Notes: generated by a model from the sequence alone, not told the origin. 64,000 bases of DNA from Pseudophaeomoniella oleicola (GCA_003868215.1 QWDQ01000080.1:1-64000); one strand, 5' to 3'; counted from the stretch's first letter, positions 1-11,935 are shown. Translations and numbers: made by a program.

Positions 1-278
1 GCAATCAATTCGGCCGCTTTTAAGAAGATAGCTGCACGTTGTTCCCAAGCCATGTTGGCCCATGCTTTTCTCGATTCCAAAGCATTTGCTATAGCTTTCT
101 CAACATGTGACTTATCAGCTAAATGATAGGTTCCAACAATGTGTTGGTGGTCGTGAGGCGCTGACATGGTTCTGGTGTTTCCAGTTCTGATTTCTTCGCT
201 TCCAATGTATAAAGGAACGTCGACAGTGGTATTCCACATTTTTTTATAAGCTTCTCAAACAGCTGCTTTTTCAAAAAA
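1..278 (-). CDS. Fragment of bacterial-type 1-pyrroline-5-carboxylate dehydrogenase
   Basis: The minus strand reads through from about base 239 off the left edge with a protein containing VDVPLYIGSEEIRTGN, PHDHQHIVGTYHLADK and WEQRAAIFLKAAELI. This is the N-terminal region of delta-1-pyrroline-5-carboxylate dehydrogenase, the enzyme that oxidises the proline-breakdown intermediate to glutamate. The wording is closer to the Flavobacteriia version than to fungal Put2/PrnC as I remember them, and the codons are AT-rich. The ATG at 239 (MWNTTVD) is internal to the family: in-frame family-like sequence (EAYKK) continues upstream, but a TGA lies at 255-257 and the similarity ends at the C-rich homopolymer. 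Only about 80 of some 540 residues are present. Contamination or a chimeric contig end is likelier than gene transfer. Confidence 0.75.
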
Positions 279-317
279 ACCCCCCCTTCCCCCACCCCCC
301 CCCCCCCCCCCCCCCAA
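277..317. repeat. Cytosine homopolymer at the bacterial/fungal junction
   Basis: A C-rich stretch, ending in about 21 consecutive C, separates the bacterial-looking fragment from the fungal ankyrin gene, whose stop codon follows only some 25 bases later. Homopolymers of this kind commonly break or wrongly join assemblies, so this is the probable junction of two unrelated molecules. Confidence 0.7.
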
Positions 318-339
318 GAGAAGATCTATCTCCCCTCCC

Positions 340-2972
340 CTATTCCACCTTGACCTGCTGCACCACCTCCCTCGCCAACTCAACATCCCTGACCCACCGA
401 TTCTTCTCCTCAATCGCCCTCCCCCTCACCCTCTCGCCGCTAACGCCGACCGCATCTTTGCCCTCGATCACCAACGACATGGGATTCTGCGTCAGATCGA
501 CGACGGTCTTGCTCTTGATGCGGATCGCATTGACCTGTTCGGCCATGTCGGTGATTTTCCGTTTCGGGGTCGTCTGCATGGCCTGTTCGAGGGCTGTGTG
601 CATGTCGAGGCGTGTGGTCGGGTGGACGAAGAGCGGTTGTTTGGCGCAGAGGAGGTCAAGGGGCGTTTTGTTGTCGTTGGTGAGGACGTGCGGGTCGGCA
701 GAGTGGGTGAGGAGGAGGGTTAGGGCGGATGGGTTGCCGGTGAAGGAGGCGTGGTGGAGGGGACGCCAGCCTCGGGTGCAGGAGGAGTTGGGTTTGGCGC
801 CGTGGGTGAGGAGGAAGGTGGTCAAGGTGTCGTGGTTGTGTTCGATGGTCAGATGTAGGGGTCGGCTGCCGGGGAATGGCCAGTGGGCTTCAAGTATGTG
901 GCCAGTCTCGACGGACGGGTGGGTGTTAGATGACTTGTCTTTGTGATAGGGGGTCGAGGTTATTTTGGCCTCGATATCGGCAGTGGAAGAGGAGCACAGG
1001 AGTTTAAGAATGGCTTCGTGGCCGTAGGCAGAAGCGATGTGGATTGGTTGCCAGCCCCAGGCGTTGACATTGCTGACCTTGGTGGTACGGGAGAGAAGAG
1101 CCTTCACCATTCCAAGAAACCCGGTACGCACTGCAAGATGTAGAGGATCTTCGCCTTGTTTGTCGGCAGCATTGACAGGGGTATTCTTTTGTCTCATCAG
1201 GACATCGAAGGTTTCCATGGATCCAGATTTCACCGCAAAGTGTAAAGGTGTCTCGCCCTTGATTGTGACCGATTTTACCGACTGGCCGTTCTCGATGAGC
1301 CTCTGAGATGCCTGAGCGTTGCCGTAATACGTGGCATAATGTAGTGCAGTCCATCCACGTTCATCCTTCTCCTTGAAAGAGGCACTATTGCGCAACATGA
1401 GATCGATCATTTCGATACTGCCATTTTTCGCTGCAAGTGCGAGGGGACGGTATGCGTCTTTCTTCATTCTCCTCAATACGAGCCCATTCTCAAAGAACAT
1501 CCGAGCCGTAGAAATCTGCCCATTCTCTACGGCCGCGAGGAAGGCCTGCATCAAGATTGGGTCATTTGCCTTTTTGCTAACATTGTCGTGTAGAAAACGT
1601 GCTACGTCAAGAAAACCGTGGACGGCAGCTAGTGAGAGTGGAGTGTCAAAAGCTCTGTTCAACACGGTAACTTGGGCGCCGGCTGCAAGAAGCCTCTTGC
1701 ATGCAGGCAAGTCATTCAGGAGAACAGCTTTGTGGAGTGGAGTATCGTCAGCCACAGGTTGAATGTCTGTCGAGTCATTGACGCGTGGTACGGCGGTAGA
1801 CGACGAATTGGCCGACCTGGAGGAGCTAGGTTGCACAGAAGATATGCTCTCATACGTGCGTTCTGACGAGGCCGGAGATTGATGATGTCGCTTCTCATTA
1901 AACGCCTGGGGTTGATCCGGCTTGGTTGATCCATTGACATCCAGCGTGGTCATCTGTGACTCTGCATGTGTCGACGCCCCAGTGTGGCTGGAGCTAGAGC
2001 TTGCAAAAACACTTGTCTCTGTGACTGGAGATGATGTTATTGAATTATCAGAATACGTTGCTTTTGAGTCTGTTGGAAAGTCTGTTGCGACTGTAGGACG
2101 CCGCGTTTCCGTGTCTATCGGAATTTGGTTGGCGCCAAGTTCTGACGCATCTTGATCCGGCTCGGACATGGCGTCAGCTCGTGCATTGGGCACATGCGGA
2201 AACAATCGAGAGCTTCCCACAGGAGCTATCGCTGGTTGTTGATGTGCTTCGTAAGGAGGGGGTACATCGTCATCCATCGCCGTTTGCTGATCTGCTGACA
2301 TGGACAAGCTTTGTTGGAGGCTGTCGGCTCTTCGATTGGCTTCAATGATATCAAGGAACTGCTTGAATGCTGCACTTGCATGGTCCCAATTGTCGAGGGG
2401 TGACCGTCCATCTTGGATTGCTCGCAAGCCCAACGCAACTTCCTGGGATCTCTGCATGACTTCCTCTGGAGAACGCCTAGAAACAATCAGTACGAACAAA
2501 ATTGTAAAATGTCCCAATATCCAACTCACAGCTGCGTCACTTGCAAAACCAATTGCAGAATGGCACTGTCGTCCTTGAGCTCCTTGAGGTGCTTCTTCAT
2601 GGTACCTTCTTTGAAAACATATCGGGCTTTAATCAATCTGCCAGCAGCCGACGTTCCGATACTTCCCAGCATTCCTCCGAGATTGGACTGGACCGACCTC
2701 AGATCGTTGTTCAACCTCAGCAGCGACCCAGCGACCAGCTGTAAGGCTTCACCAACATTTTGGAGCGAGTTAAAAGTGTGATCCGCACTTGCCGATACAA
2801 TATCAATCCATGATTTCACGTGTTCAGTTACATTCTGGATGATCTTCGCTTCGGCTGTCAGTTTCTGAAGCACTCTCGTTGAATCTTGGTAGGTCTTTTG
2901 AATCTCGTAGAGTATCTTGAGCGTAGCGCCAACGCATCCCAGCACTTGGGCAGCCTGAGTGGGATCAATCAT
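340..2972 (-). CDS. Ankyrin-repeat protein with STAND-like helical N-terminus
   Basis: Two exons (2972-2530 and 2476-340) flank a 53-nt GTGAGT...TAG intron and give 859 residues. The first about 200 residues are helical and begin MIDPTQAAQVLGCVGATLKI, resembling the N-terminal domain that fungal STAND/NACHT proteins place before their signalling modules, but no P-loop NTPase is present. A Ser/Thr-rich low-complexity linker follows. From about residue 390 to 780 there are roughly ten ankyrin repeats (cores such as TPLHKAVLLNDLPACKRLL and GWTALHYATYYGNAQASQRL). A short helical tail follows. The Met at 3008 is in frame, but MIDPTQ matches family starts better. Function unknown; such proteins are thought to act in protein-protein recognition, some in non-self response. 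The stop lies close to the suspect homopolymer, so any 3' UTR may be missing. Confidence 0.85.
2477..2529 (-). other. Intron of the ankyrin gene
   Basis: The 53-nt intron starts GTGAGT and ends TTTCTAG. Removing it joins CT to G, restoring Leu, and keeps one frame through both exons. Reading through it would stop the first exon after TQL. Confidence 0.85.
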
Positions 2973-4384
2973 CGTACCGCGCCGAAGCAACAGCTGTAGC
3001 ACGAGCACTTAGAGGGTTCTAACTCTGACAGCAATAGACTGGAGCATCAAATGAGGTAACCTCTCAGTTACATAACTATTGCATTCAAGATCGCGAGAGC
3101 AGAGAGTAGAGAGGAAAAAAAGAGACAAGTATCACGCAGATCATCAGCACGTCAGCAATGGTTTCATGCCTGTCAATTGGAGCAGGGGTTGGAAAGGAAG
3201 GGTCCAACTTGTGCTCGCGGTAATGGGCATTGTAGAATTGGAAGGATAATAGCAAGGTAAGGTATGTTTGAGGTCGAGCTGATTGCTCCAAACAGACTGG
3301 CGTGTATCTTTGAGTTCGTCAGATTAACTGCGCCATCAGAGCCACGCAAATGGCTGCGTGCGTCGATAACGTTCAACGGAATGTTTCGTAGAGTCCGATG
3401 CTCACATATTGAGGTGGTGCAATTCCTCTATGCATCAACACTTCATGACCTTTGGGGGCCATAATGAGACGCCATTGTGATTAGTGTACACACCTCTGAG
3501 ACAATCGGTAATTGTGCATAGCCTCCTTCATTCGCTTTCGATTACTTGTAGCGCTTACTACGTAGTAGGTGCATAAGAATACGACGACTTTTATATTGTG
3601 GTCAAACGACAATTTTCGTAATCATGGTCTGAGAGGAAGTTGTAGTGCCTGTAGATCTTCCGGTACACGTAACTAAGATATCCAACCCGGTGACTGGCGA
3701 TTCTGGGATCATTCGAGGCCTTTCAAGAGCATCTGAGGGGAAGGTAAAAAGCAGATGAAAGGGTGGTACCACCTTTGTCAAAAGAAACTGTGATATTCTC
3801 GTATTGCTGATCCCACAATATCTGCGGAAGGTTCATCATGGGCTCAACCGCCTTGCTCCAACATTCTTCAGCCCCAGCTGGGGTCAGTGCGCCCACTAAT
3901 ACGGGTAAAGTAATAAGTCAACGTGTTTGAATGCCCAAGGGGACAACCTCTAGATGGTATGGCTCATTGGCCCTCGTCAATACAAAAAGTTGAAACTAAC
4001 GCATGATTTGACATGCTAGATCTGGTATTTGGCAACACCCGATTTTGAAAATAGTCTCAACGATGCCAGAATCGTCAGGATACCATTGTGCAAGAGCATA
4101 CACAGCCTACCATGAGCAGTCTGGCCCAATGACCATTATAACGACCAGAACGGGTGGCCTACGGTCATTTCAGGAAACGAATTATCTCCTTCATTTCCAA
4201 TTGCGGGGCCGATGGTATAAGGCTGATCAGTGTAGTCAACGACAGTGAGATCCGGCGAGAGGATCCAGCACGGTCATATTCCGATGAACGTGCTGCCAGA
4301 CGTATATGGTAATTAGGCTCGGAACGCAATCAAGCTTCACAAGGTTGAGAGAGACCCACGCCCAGAGAGCGCTAACTCACCCTC
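2973..4384. other. Intergenic, 1.4 kb
   Basis: Holds the promoter of the minus-strand ankyrin gene and the 3' side of the WD40 gene. The palindrome TACTACGTAGTA lies at 3556-3567. Short open frames here have no recognisable domain, so I see no gene. Confidence 0.6.
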
Positions 4385-6094
4385 TCATCTTTTGATCTTC
4401 TTCTTATCTGGACCTTGATCTTCGCCATCGCTTAGATCGGCGTATATCGTCTTAGGTTGTGTGTGTTTATAAGCGTTTGTGAACATGGGATCCTTTTCAG
4501 CCTTCTCGGCATATTTCAGGAGTGCTTCACGTGGATCTTCCTCTCGCATAGAGCTGAGAGGTATACTCTTTCGTATATGCTCTTCATCAGGTTGACTTTT
4601 AGCAAAAGGGGTTGTATTTGGGAGATGTGGTCGACGAGGATCACGTGAACGGCCCGATGCTGTCAATCCTATTGTAGGATGACGGGCAGAATAGCTGGCA
4701 CCAGGATTGACTGTCCCACCAGCCACAACACTGTCACCTGACACTCCTTCAGCAATGTCTGTTGTAAAGCTGGGATCATCATCCACATGGCGTCTTTTTG
4801 GTGCCTTCGAAAGTATCATCATGGCACCCTTATTTGACAATTTTGGATTGAACAAGACATGAATTTCGCCATTTGCAGAGCCGGTTACAATCTGATTAAG
4901 CTTGTCGTGCCAGTAAACAGTGATGAGGGCAGATCCTGGAGTGATTGGCGTGACAAGATCAGGTCGCAGCGTCGCAGGGTTCAGTACATACAAATCGCCG
5001 GTGTCAGAGCCTGTGATCACAGAAGCTGAGTTGGGCGAGAATCGGATGTTCGAAGTCGGGTACTGGCTAGAAGTCGATGTATGAGTGGTTGTGCTGACGG
5101 GCTGTTTGAACTTCCTTGTGTCCCACAGCTTGATCGTATCGTCACCTCCTCTTGTGACTACAAGTCTACCATCCGAACTCACATCGATCCCACTGGTCCA
5201 TGTATCGGCCTTGTGCGCATCCCTTATCTCTCCAGCAGGTCTGTTGTATGGACCTTCACCATTCCACATGACCAGGCTACCATCTAAAGCAGCCGCGACC
5301 AGCACACTACTGCTACCTTCGGCAGAAGCTCCCCAGGCTACTGCAGTCATTCTTGTCCTCCCCCCGGACCCAGCTGCCCTGGATTTGTGAACAATGACAG
5401 CCTTTTGTTTCATGCGCATATTAACATCCCAGATCCGTACTGTGCTGTCTGTGCCAGCCGTCGCGAATAGGTCCCAGTTGGTCGGATGCCATGATCCAGA
5501 CGTAATTTCTGAAACGTGGCCCTTGGTCATGTGCATGTCTCGAAGGTACATATCACCTTTCATGAATTCGCCCTCCACAGTGCCGTCCCTTGACATGATC
5601 CTCGCTTGTGGTGTTGCAGTCAGAACGAGAACAGAGCTCGGCGCATTGGGATTGAACTGGGCGAGATATATCGGATGAGTTTCAGACGCTGCTGAAGTCT
5701 TTGTCTCTGTTGGATCGAGGGATTTGAAAGCTCTCAGCGTGGTTGGTGTCAGAGATGCGAAATCGTAAAGCTTGACCGTGCTGTCGTTCGAGCCTGTGAT
5801 CATTCTCGAGCCCGCAGGGTCAATCGTGATCGTGGTAATTGCTCGATCGTGTGTTTTAAAAACTAGCTCGTGGGAGACCGGATAGTCATCTTCATCATCT
5901 GAGTCGTCCGAGTCATCATCCGAACCGTCGCTGTCTTTAGGTGAAGGTGACTGTTTGGGCTCTGCTACCTTGCGCCTTGCGCGTTCGATCTGCGCGGCGA
6001 TGTCTGTATCTTTGTCGCCCTTCCCAAAGGATGCTGGCAGGAAGCTGGAAAGCCCTTCCTCGTCCACTTCGAACTCGTCAGCCATGTTGCCCAC
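4385..6094 (-). CDS. WDR70/gastrulation-defective-1-like WD40 protein
   Basis: A single exon of 569 residues. An acidic N-terminus (DSDGSDDDSDDSDDEDDYP) precedes a WD40 propeller with blades recognisable at TGSNDSTVKLYDF, TAGTDSTVRIWDV and TRGGDDTIKLWDT. The C-terminus is basic with NTTPFAKSQPDEEHIRKS and a terminal KKKIKR likely to direct nuclear import. This order, and a long charged tail after the propeller, matches the WDR70 family. In fission yeast and humans that family is linked to CRL4-dependent histone H2B ubiquitylation and DNA-break repair. Either the first Met or MADEFEVDEEG (6085) could be the start; the latter resembles family starts. Nothing is truncated. Confidence 0.88.
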   Translation of the reverse strand: MGNMADEFEVDEEGLSSFLPASFGKGDKDTDIAAQIERARRKVAEPKQSPSPKDSDGSDDDSDDSDDEDDYPVSHELVFKTHDRAITTITIDPAGSRMITGSNDSTVKLYDFASLTPTTLRAFKSLDPTETKTSAASETHPIYLAQFNPNAPSSVLVLTATPQARIMSRDGTVEGEFMKGDMYLRDMHMTKGHVSEITSGSWHPTNWDLFATAGTDSTVRIWDVNMRMKQKAVIVHKSRAAGSGGRTRMTAVAWGASAEGSSSVLVAAALDGSLVMWNGEGPYNRPAGEIRDAHKADTWTSGIDVSSDGRLVVTRGGDDTIKLWDTRKFKQPVSTTTHTSTSSQYPTSNIRFSPNSASVITGSDTGDLYVLNPATLRPDLVTPITPGSALITVYWHDKLNQIVTGSANGEIHVLFNPKLSNKGAMMILSKAPKRRHVDDDPSFTTDIAEGVSGDSVVAGGTVNPGASYSARHPTIGLTASGRSRDPRRPHLPNTTPFAKSQPDEEHIRKSIPLSSMREEDPREALLKYAEKAEKDPMFTNAYKHTQPKTIYADLSDGEDQGPDKKKIKR

Positions 6095-7051
6095 TGGACG
6101 TCTGGATTGCCGGTCGATCGTCAGTCAAGATTGTTGCTACGTACATTGAACAACCTGATGCATGAGCTGATGTGGAGAAGGCTGCTAGGATGGGATTTTT
6201 GGCAGAGCGTCCCGCCTTCCAACATGGATATACCCGTTTACTACGTATATCTTCTGCCACGACATCAACTTGGCTTTATATTTACGACTATGTGTGTATA
6301 TGTAGCGAGTATACATCCTGCTGCCATGACGCTCTGAGGTTATACATGCAGATTGCAATGTTACTAGGAATAGAAGGTTGCAGATCTCAGCATTACCGAC
6401 AGGCGTGCAGTCTTGCAGCGACTTCAAACAGAAACCATACAGTCCATAAGGTTGTCTATCATTAAATCTGTGATTGAGCACGCGAACGCCGGCACGGGAG
6501 ACCTTGTTGTCGAATACGGCATGTCCTTTCATTAACATTCATCGTTCGCACCCGACACATCTGACTTCCAGGATTTTGTAAAAGAATATCACACTCACCG
6601 GGGCTCTGGAACAGCCGGTGCTGAAGGCACCTTGTAAACTACAAGAAGAAAGAAAAAGCTGTTCACGCCAGAGGGATATTGTAAACAACAGGAAGAAGAT
6701 AATGGTATCATTTCATGCAGCGAGTGGACATTTCATTGGTTTGCCAATTCTATGTACATAGGCTCTAGCTACCTTCCGCTGCCTCTTCAATGTATATTCT
6801 AGGTAGTGGACGTAGGTACATAGATAGCTAGTCGAAGCCTTCACTCTCCTCCTACTGCTTCAACTGGAAAATGTCATGAAAACATTACTTCTTTTTTTGA
6901 TTTTTGGAGTAAAGGATCGAAAAATGGGTCGGTGATCAGTAATGATTGCTTTTGCGTCATCTCATCTCGTTTCATGCTGCTGTTCCTGCTGGCAGCTCTG
7001 GTGCCTTCACCTCATCAGTTTGCTCTGTTGGCCCTTTTCCGTCGTCAGCAA
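6095..7051. other. Intergenic, promoter side of the WD40 gene
   Basis: Contains the upstream region of the WD40 gene and the 3' flank of the Thr-rich gene. A TACTACGTATAT half-palindrome lies near 6239. No convincing gene is seen. Confidence 0.5.
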
Positions 7052-7705
7052 TTACCAGCCATAAGAGCCACTGGCGGTGGTGCTAGTAGTGCCAGGAGTG
7101 GTGGTAGTACACTTTCCAGGGGTAGTCATGGTCGTTGTGATGGTTTTCTCTGGGGAGGTCTGCGTTGTGATGACTGTGGTTGTCTGGGTGATAGTATCGC
7201 CCGGCTGGGTGTAAGTGGTGGTCTCATAGGCGGTGGTGTAAACTTCTGCTGTGCTGTAGACGGTGGAGTAGTCTGTCACTGTTGTACCTGGTTGAGTTTC
7301 GGTAGAGGTCGAAGTCTCGGTGCAGGTCACGGTCGGGCCGGGGACGGTGACGTTGACAGTAGCGGTTTGAGTGATAGTGGCAGTCTGGCTTTCTGTCTGG
7401 GTTGCATATTCAGTGCTGGTAATGGTAGTGCTTTCGTATTCGGTGCTGGTCTCGGTCGCAGTCTGAACGTCGGTGACGGTGTTGGTCAAGTAAATGGTGG
7501 AGGTTTCCCAGCCACAGGTGCTCGTGCTTGTGCTTGTGCTATAGTATCCACCCTCAGGTGTTGTGGTGGTGGTTCCACCGTTTCCGGGAAGGGGGTTGGC
7601 TGTGGACAGAGCGCTGGTGACCTTGGTGAGTACAAATCAGAAGAACAAAGGGTAACCTGCACCTTACCTCAAGAGAAGGATCACTGAGGAGATTTGGAAC
7701 AACAT
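7052..7705 (-). CDS. Thr-rich secreted or cell-wall protein
   Basis: Two exons (7705-7668 and 7613-7052) with a 54-nt intron give 199 residues. The first exon encodes a signal peptide, MLFQISSVILLLSALSTA, continuing NPLPGNGG. The rest is almost wholly Thr/Ser/Val in short repeats of the type TVTxTxT and STEYESTTITSTEYATQT, with only three cysteines. Such sequence is expected to be heavily O-mannosylated, extended and wall-associated. There is no C-terminal hydrophobic stretch for a GPI anchor. Splicing at CACCAG, not the nearer CCAAG, is needed to stay in the Thr-rich frame. The opposite strand is open for 251 codons because Thr codons read as Gly/Ser/Cys in antisense; that frame is not a gene. 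Confidence 0.75.
7614..7667 (-). other. Intron of the Thr-rich protein gene
   Basis: 54 nt, GTAAGG...CACCAG. It joins AG to C, giving Ser directly after the hydrophobic core of the signal peptide. Confidence 0.7.
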
Positions 7706-10535
7706 GTCGATGGAGTTGAGTTGGTGGTAAGTGTTAGGAATAGAGGCACGGCTAGGTTATCAGAGAGTATGACTAGAACTCAAGGACAGGTTATACAGTT
7801 TGTTGCGAATATTCAAGTTATCGTGAAAGGACCTGAAGGAGAAGCCTGCCTTTATACATGAACATCGGAAGTAGAAGTCGAATCTCAAAGCTGCAGAAAC
7901 CTGTAGATACCCGGAGGCTGCGTACTAGAGATTTCCGTAGCCTTGCCCCTCGTTGGCAGTGAGCGAGCGATACAATCGTGCTCCCGATTGGCTGTTTTTT
8001 GGCAGGTGCCTGGGGAATGAACAGGATACTGCACGGGTGACAAAAGATGAGCATTGTTGGATGGCACACAAGGCCATCCGTCATGTTCCATCGTGAAGAA
8101 TACAGAAATAGGATGAAGTAAAACGCGTCTGATCAATGCAAGCCCTCACAGTATGGAAGACCGGACTTGGTGGAGAACATGATGGCAACGAGAACACATC
8201 ACGAGAATCCATGATCTCGTCACCAATGATCTTCTCCCAAAGTGAGACATTGCGGTGATCTGCTGCTTGCGTAGCGTACGAAAGAGGGTAGTCACGACAA
8301 CGTCGTCGGATCGTAGACAACGGTCATCGACGGCTTGGCTCGCAGAGGAACGTTCTGCGGCTCTGTTGTATTTGGGATACCTGAAATGAGGCTTATGGGT
8401 CTATCCCGATGATGCAAAATTGCACCCTATGTGGGTAGTGCCATCGATGAGGGGTTCAAGCTTCCATCCGACATCAGGTGTGCGTACCAATCCATGGTCA
8501 GCTAGCAAGATCGATACCGGTGATAGAATTCCGCCTCAGCTGTTGGGTTGCAAAACTCAATTCGTTTGAGGGGTAAGGTGCAACAGTTCCTTTCGGGGAA
8601 TCTGCTAAACATATTACTAGCAGGAGTGAAATCTTTCATGGCCGAATGGTGAATCCTTAGTATGGTCGTGATGTTGTCTGCACGCCGTGGATCTGTATAA
8701 AGCCGTTGGGGATGTCGATCATAGGACCATGCGTCAGGCACATTGCCTCTTCTAAACCAATCACGGGCGATGTAAGCTTTGCGGAGTCTTAAAATTGTAA
8801 AGTTTCGACCCCGGATTTTCGTCTGCATTCACGAACTGAAATAACGGAAATGGCGAAGGGAAAGCGAGAGAGTCGGTAGAGAGCCTATAAGACTTGGTGG
8901 CGTCTCCAGATTTGAGGCACGTTCATGCATGCAGTCATCATGAGGAATATTGAACATCCCCGAAAGGTAATCATGAAGCTTCCTTTGCTATTTGGTTCCT
9001 GTCGTGAGTTCTTGCCTTTGGTACCTTGGCTTTCGGCATGTATTTTGTTTTTGACGTAATGATACCCTTCAAGCAACCAATATTCAATAAACAAATCGAC
9101 ACGTTTTCCAGATTTCCTCGGCTGACTCTGCTGATTCTGCTGACCCGCGCTTACGCTGATCGGGTTCTTTCCAACTACCCCGCCATCTCAACGAGCTATG
9201 CCGCGTTATAGAAAGGATGGGGATGGGCAAAAGACTCCAAAACAGGGAAGGGCTGTATGAAACCACATCTTGCTCTCAAATAGAGGTGCCATTTAGGTCT
9301 CGGCTGCTTGCAAAGATGATCAGGTTGACGATCACAGAGAGAGATACTTCCGCTGCTCATAGTCAAGTCCCCTCTGGGCCCTGCCATGCCCAGACGCTTG
9401 CGCTTCTCGCCAGCCTAGCTAAAGCCGTGAATCAGTCTAGTTTCAGACAGAACACACCTTGATTGGGATCTGTAAGATAGTCTAGAGCTTGCGCCATTTC
9501 CTTGTCTGCAGAGAGAACGGGTTGTCCATAGACGAATACTGGAGGCATCACATAAAGTGACAGCTATATCCGAGCCCCAAAGCGAGAACGAGGGGTGCAG
9601 TGAACTCGCCTCCAATGACACCCAACCCGAACAAGTGGTTTGCTTTCTTCGACTCACCAATAGGACTCATGATTTCCGGATTTCATTACCTAACTCCGAT
9701 GTGACTAGGCAGGTTTGACCTTTTGTCGCAATGAGGGCTGGTCACTTTGCAGATACAAATCCAGCAAAGCTGCAAGACCTATTGATGATCTCTGAATAGA
9801 ACATTGCCCCTGCGCGAAATTACAATTGATCTTAAGAACGGATCCTAGATTGATGTACAACCACCGTAAATGAACTTCAATTTCTTGGGCGTCGGCGTGA
9901 ATGCCTGCATCACCAATGCGGCATTGTACATCATGGGCCAGAGCCATACCATTCTGTATTTAATCATTAAGCTTTGAAGTGCCCATTAACACGACTTCGG
10001 CAGCGACTGGCCATGAATTGTCGTGTCATGTAACGATGGGACGATATTGTAACATAGTCACCGGCTATGACGAACTTGTCTTTCGCAAGCCCAAGTGCAT
10101 AATGTGGCATGATTTCCTGGGTTCAACGTTTGGAGAAATCTCCGCGACGTCTTCAAAACAAAAGATGAGCAAAATCCGTGCCAAGAGTCCACGGCGGAAT
10201 GAGACAATTACATAGTCCATAAATTTTGTCCGCCGACTTCGCTCCCACTTCCCGCGGGGCACATCGAGTCATAGGGTATTCCGAACGATGCTCGTGATTT
10301 GAAGAGTACAAACTGCTATAGCATTTGAGACTTCGTGCACTTCGGGTGACTTGTACGTGGCATATATTGATATCGAAGACGTTTCTGTAGGTGTCTACGC
10401 AACCTCGCTCTATCGGGACCTTTCCGTCGTCAAATAGAGAGGACAAGAAAGTCTTGAACCACCTCGGGACGTGGCTGGAGATCGGCCTTGAGCCATAGGG
10501 AGACATACCTACGCAGTTGGAAAACCGGAAGCAAG
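7706..10535. other. Gene-free region, 2.8 kb
   Basis: Lies between two divergently transcribed genes. Open frames on both strands are short (the longest is about 117 codons) and show no domain, signal peptide or splice-consistent joining that I recognise. The right end carries the promoter of the aminotransferase gene. Confidence 0.55.
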
Positions 10536-11935
10536 ATGCCTACCAGAGAAGAAATTGCCTACTTTGGTGCCGGACCAGCACCCCTTCCAACCTCGGTCAT
10601 CGAGGCAGGTGGTAAAGCATTCGTCAATTTTAAGGACACAGGACTGGGGTTAGCAGAGATCTCCCATCGATCACCAACGGCCAATGAGATCTTAGCGGAG
10701 ACCAAAGACGCTCTAGCTAAGCTCTATGATATTCCCGATACCTATGAGATCATGTTTATGCAGGCCGGCGGTACCGGTGAGTTCAGCGCTGTCGTTCACA
10801 ATCTCGTGAGCGTCTGGATAGAGAGGAGACGCCAGAGAGCTATAAAGGAGCTTTCGCCTGCTGCAAATTCAGGTGCCGAGCCAGTGGACGCTCTTCAGAT
10901 GGAAGAATGGCTAGTGCCAAGGCTACGAAGAGAAATCGAGGAAGAGCTCAAATTGGACTATGTTGTCACTGGTAGCTGGTCCTTGAAGGCTTCCCAAGAG
11001 GCAGCAAGGCTCCTTGGAGATAAGCATGTCAACGTGGTTGTGAACGCGAAGAAGGCAAACGGAGGAAAATTCGGTCTCATACCTGAAGAGAGCACGTGGA
11101 ACCTCACGCCAACCAAGAAGGAGGGTGGTAAAGGACCCGCATTCGTCTACTACTGTGATAACGAGACCGTTGATGGAGTGGAGTTCCCGTCATTCCCGCA
11201 ATGCCTTGAGCCTCAAGGTCTCGAAGAAGAGGACGAAAGGATCATCGTTGCGGATATGAGCTCGAACTTCCTGAGTCGGAAGATTGACGTTCGAAAATAC
11301 GGAGTGATTTTTGTAAGTGTGCTTTCCCCACCGTGTCAGCGGTATGCTGAACTTCTTACTAGGGCGGAGCTCAGAAGAACGTCGGCGTCACTGGTATCAC
11401 GATTGTCATAGTTCGAAAATCTCTGCTCCCACCTCAGACGCAGATACCTCCCGTCAGCCTCATTCACAAGCTTGGCATCTCAGCTGTCCCTGGCCCGATT
11501 ATGCTCGACTGGCCTACCATAGCGGGGAGCAACTCGCTATACAATACGCTTCCCATTTTTAACCTCTGGATAGCTGGCCAAGTCATGATTCAGCTTCTAA
11601 ACACCTATGGCGCCAAGGGCTTGAGCGGACAAGAAGAAGTTGCCAATGTCAAAGCAAAACTAATCTACGGAGCACTTGATGCCCACCCAGACGTATATCG
11701 TGTGGTCCCTGATATCAGCGTCCGAAGCAGAATGAACATATGCTTCCGTATCAAGGGTGGAAACGCTGATGCTGAGAAAGCTTTCCTTTCAGGTGCGGAG
11801 AAGCGAAACCTCACAGGTTTGAAAGGCCACCGATCTGTAGGCGGTATACGAGCGAGCAACTATAACGCCGTACCCCTAGAGAACGCAGAGAAATTGGCAA
11901 AGTATCTCGAGGACTTTGCCAAGGAGCAGCACTGA
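10536..11935 (+). CDS. Phosphoserine aminotransferase
   Basis: Exons 10536-11312 and 11363-11935 surround a 50-nt intron (GTAAGT...TAG) and give 449 residues. The enzyme transaminates 3-phosphohydroxypyruvate with glutamate to 3-phosphoserine, the second step of serine synthesis, in the cytosol with PLP. Diagnostic parts are the N-terminal FGAGPAPLP and ISHRSP, the AGGTGEFSAV turn, and ADMSSNFLSRKIDVRKYGVIF running across the splice into GGAQKNVG, whose Lys264 should carry PLP. The C-terminus has GLKGHRSVGGIRASNYNAV. It is longer than bacterial SerC (about 360) because of an insertion around residues 110-150, which other filamentous fungi also appear to have. The Met at 10536 (MPTREEIAYFGAGPAP) fits better than the in-frame one at 10488. 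Confidence 0.95.
11313..11362 (+). other. Intron of the phosphoserine aminotransferase gene
   Basis: 50 nt, GTAAGT to CTAG, in phase 0, placed seven residues before the catalytic lysine. Confidence 0.92.

Noticed and set aside
350-946. Plus-strand 198-codon frame
   Set aside because: Antisense shadow of the ankyrin-repeat gene; no domain.
6932-7687. Plus-strand 251-codon open frame rich in Gly, Ser and Cys
   Set aside because: It is antisense to the Thr-rich secreted protein; repeat codons keep both strands open. The minus strand has a signal peptide and a good intron.
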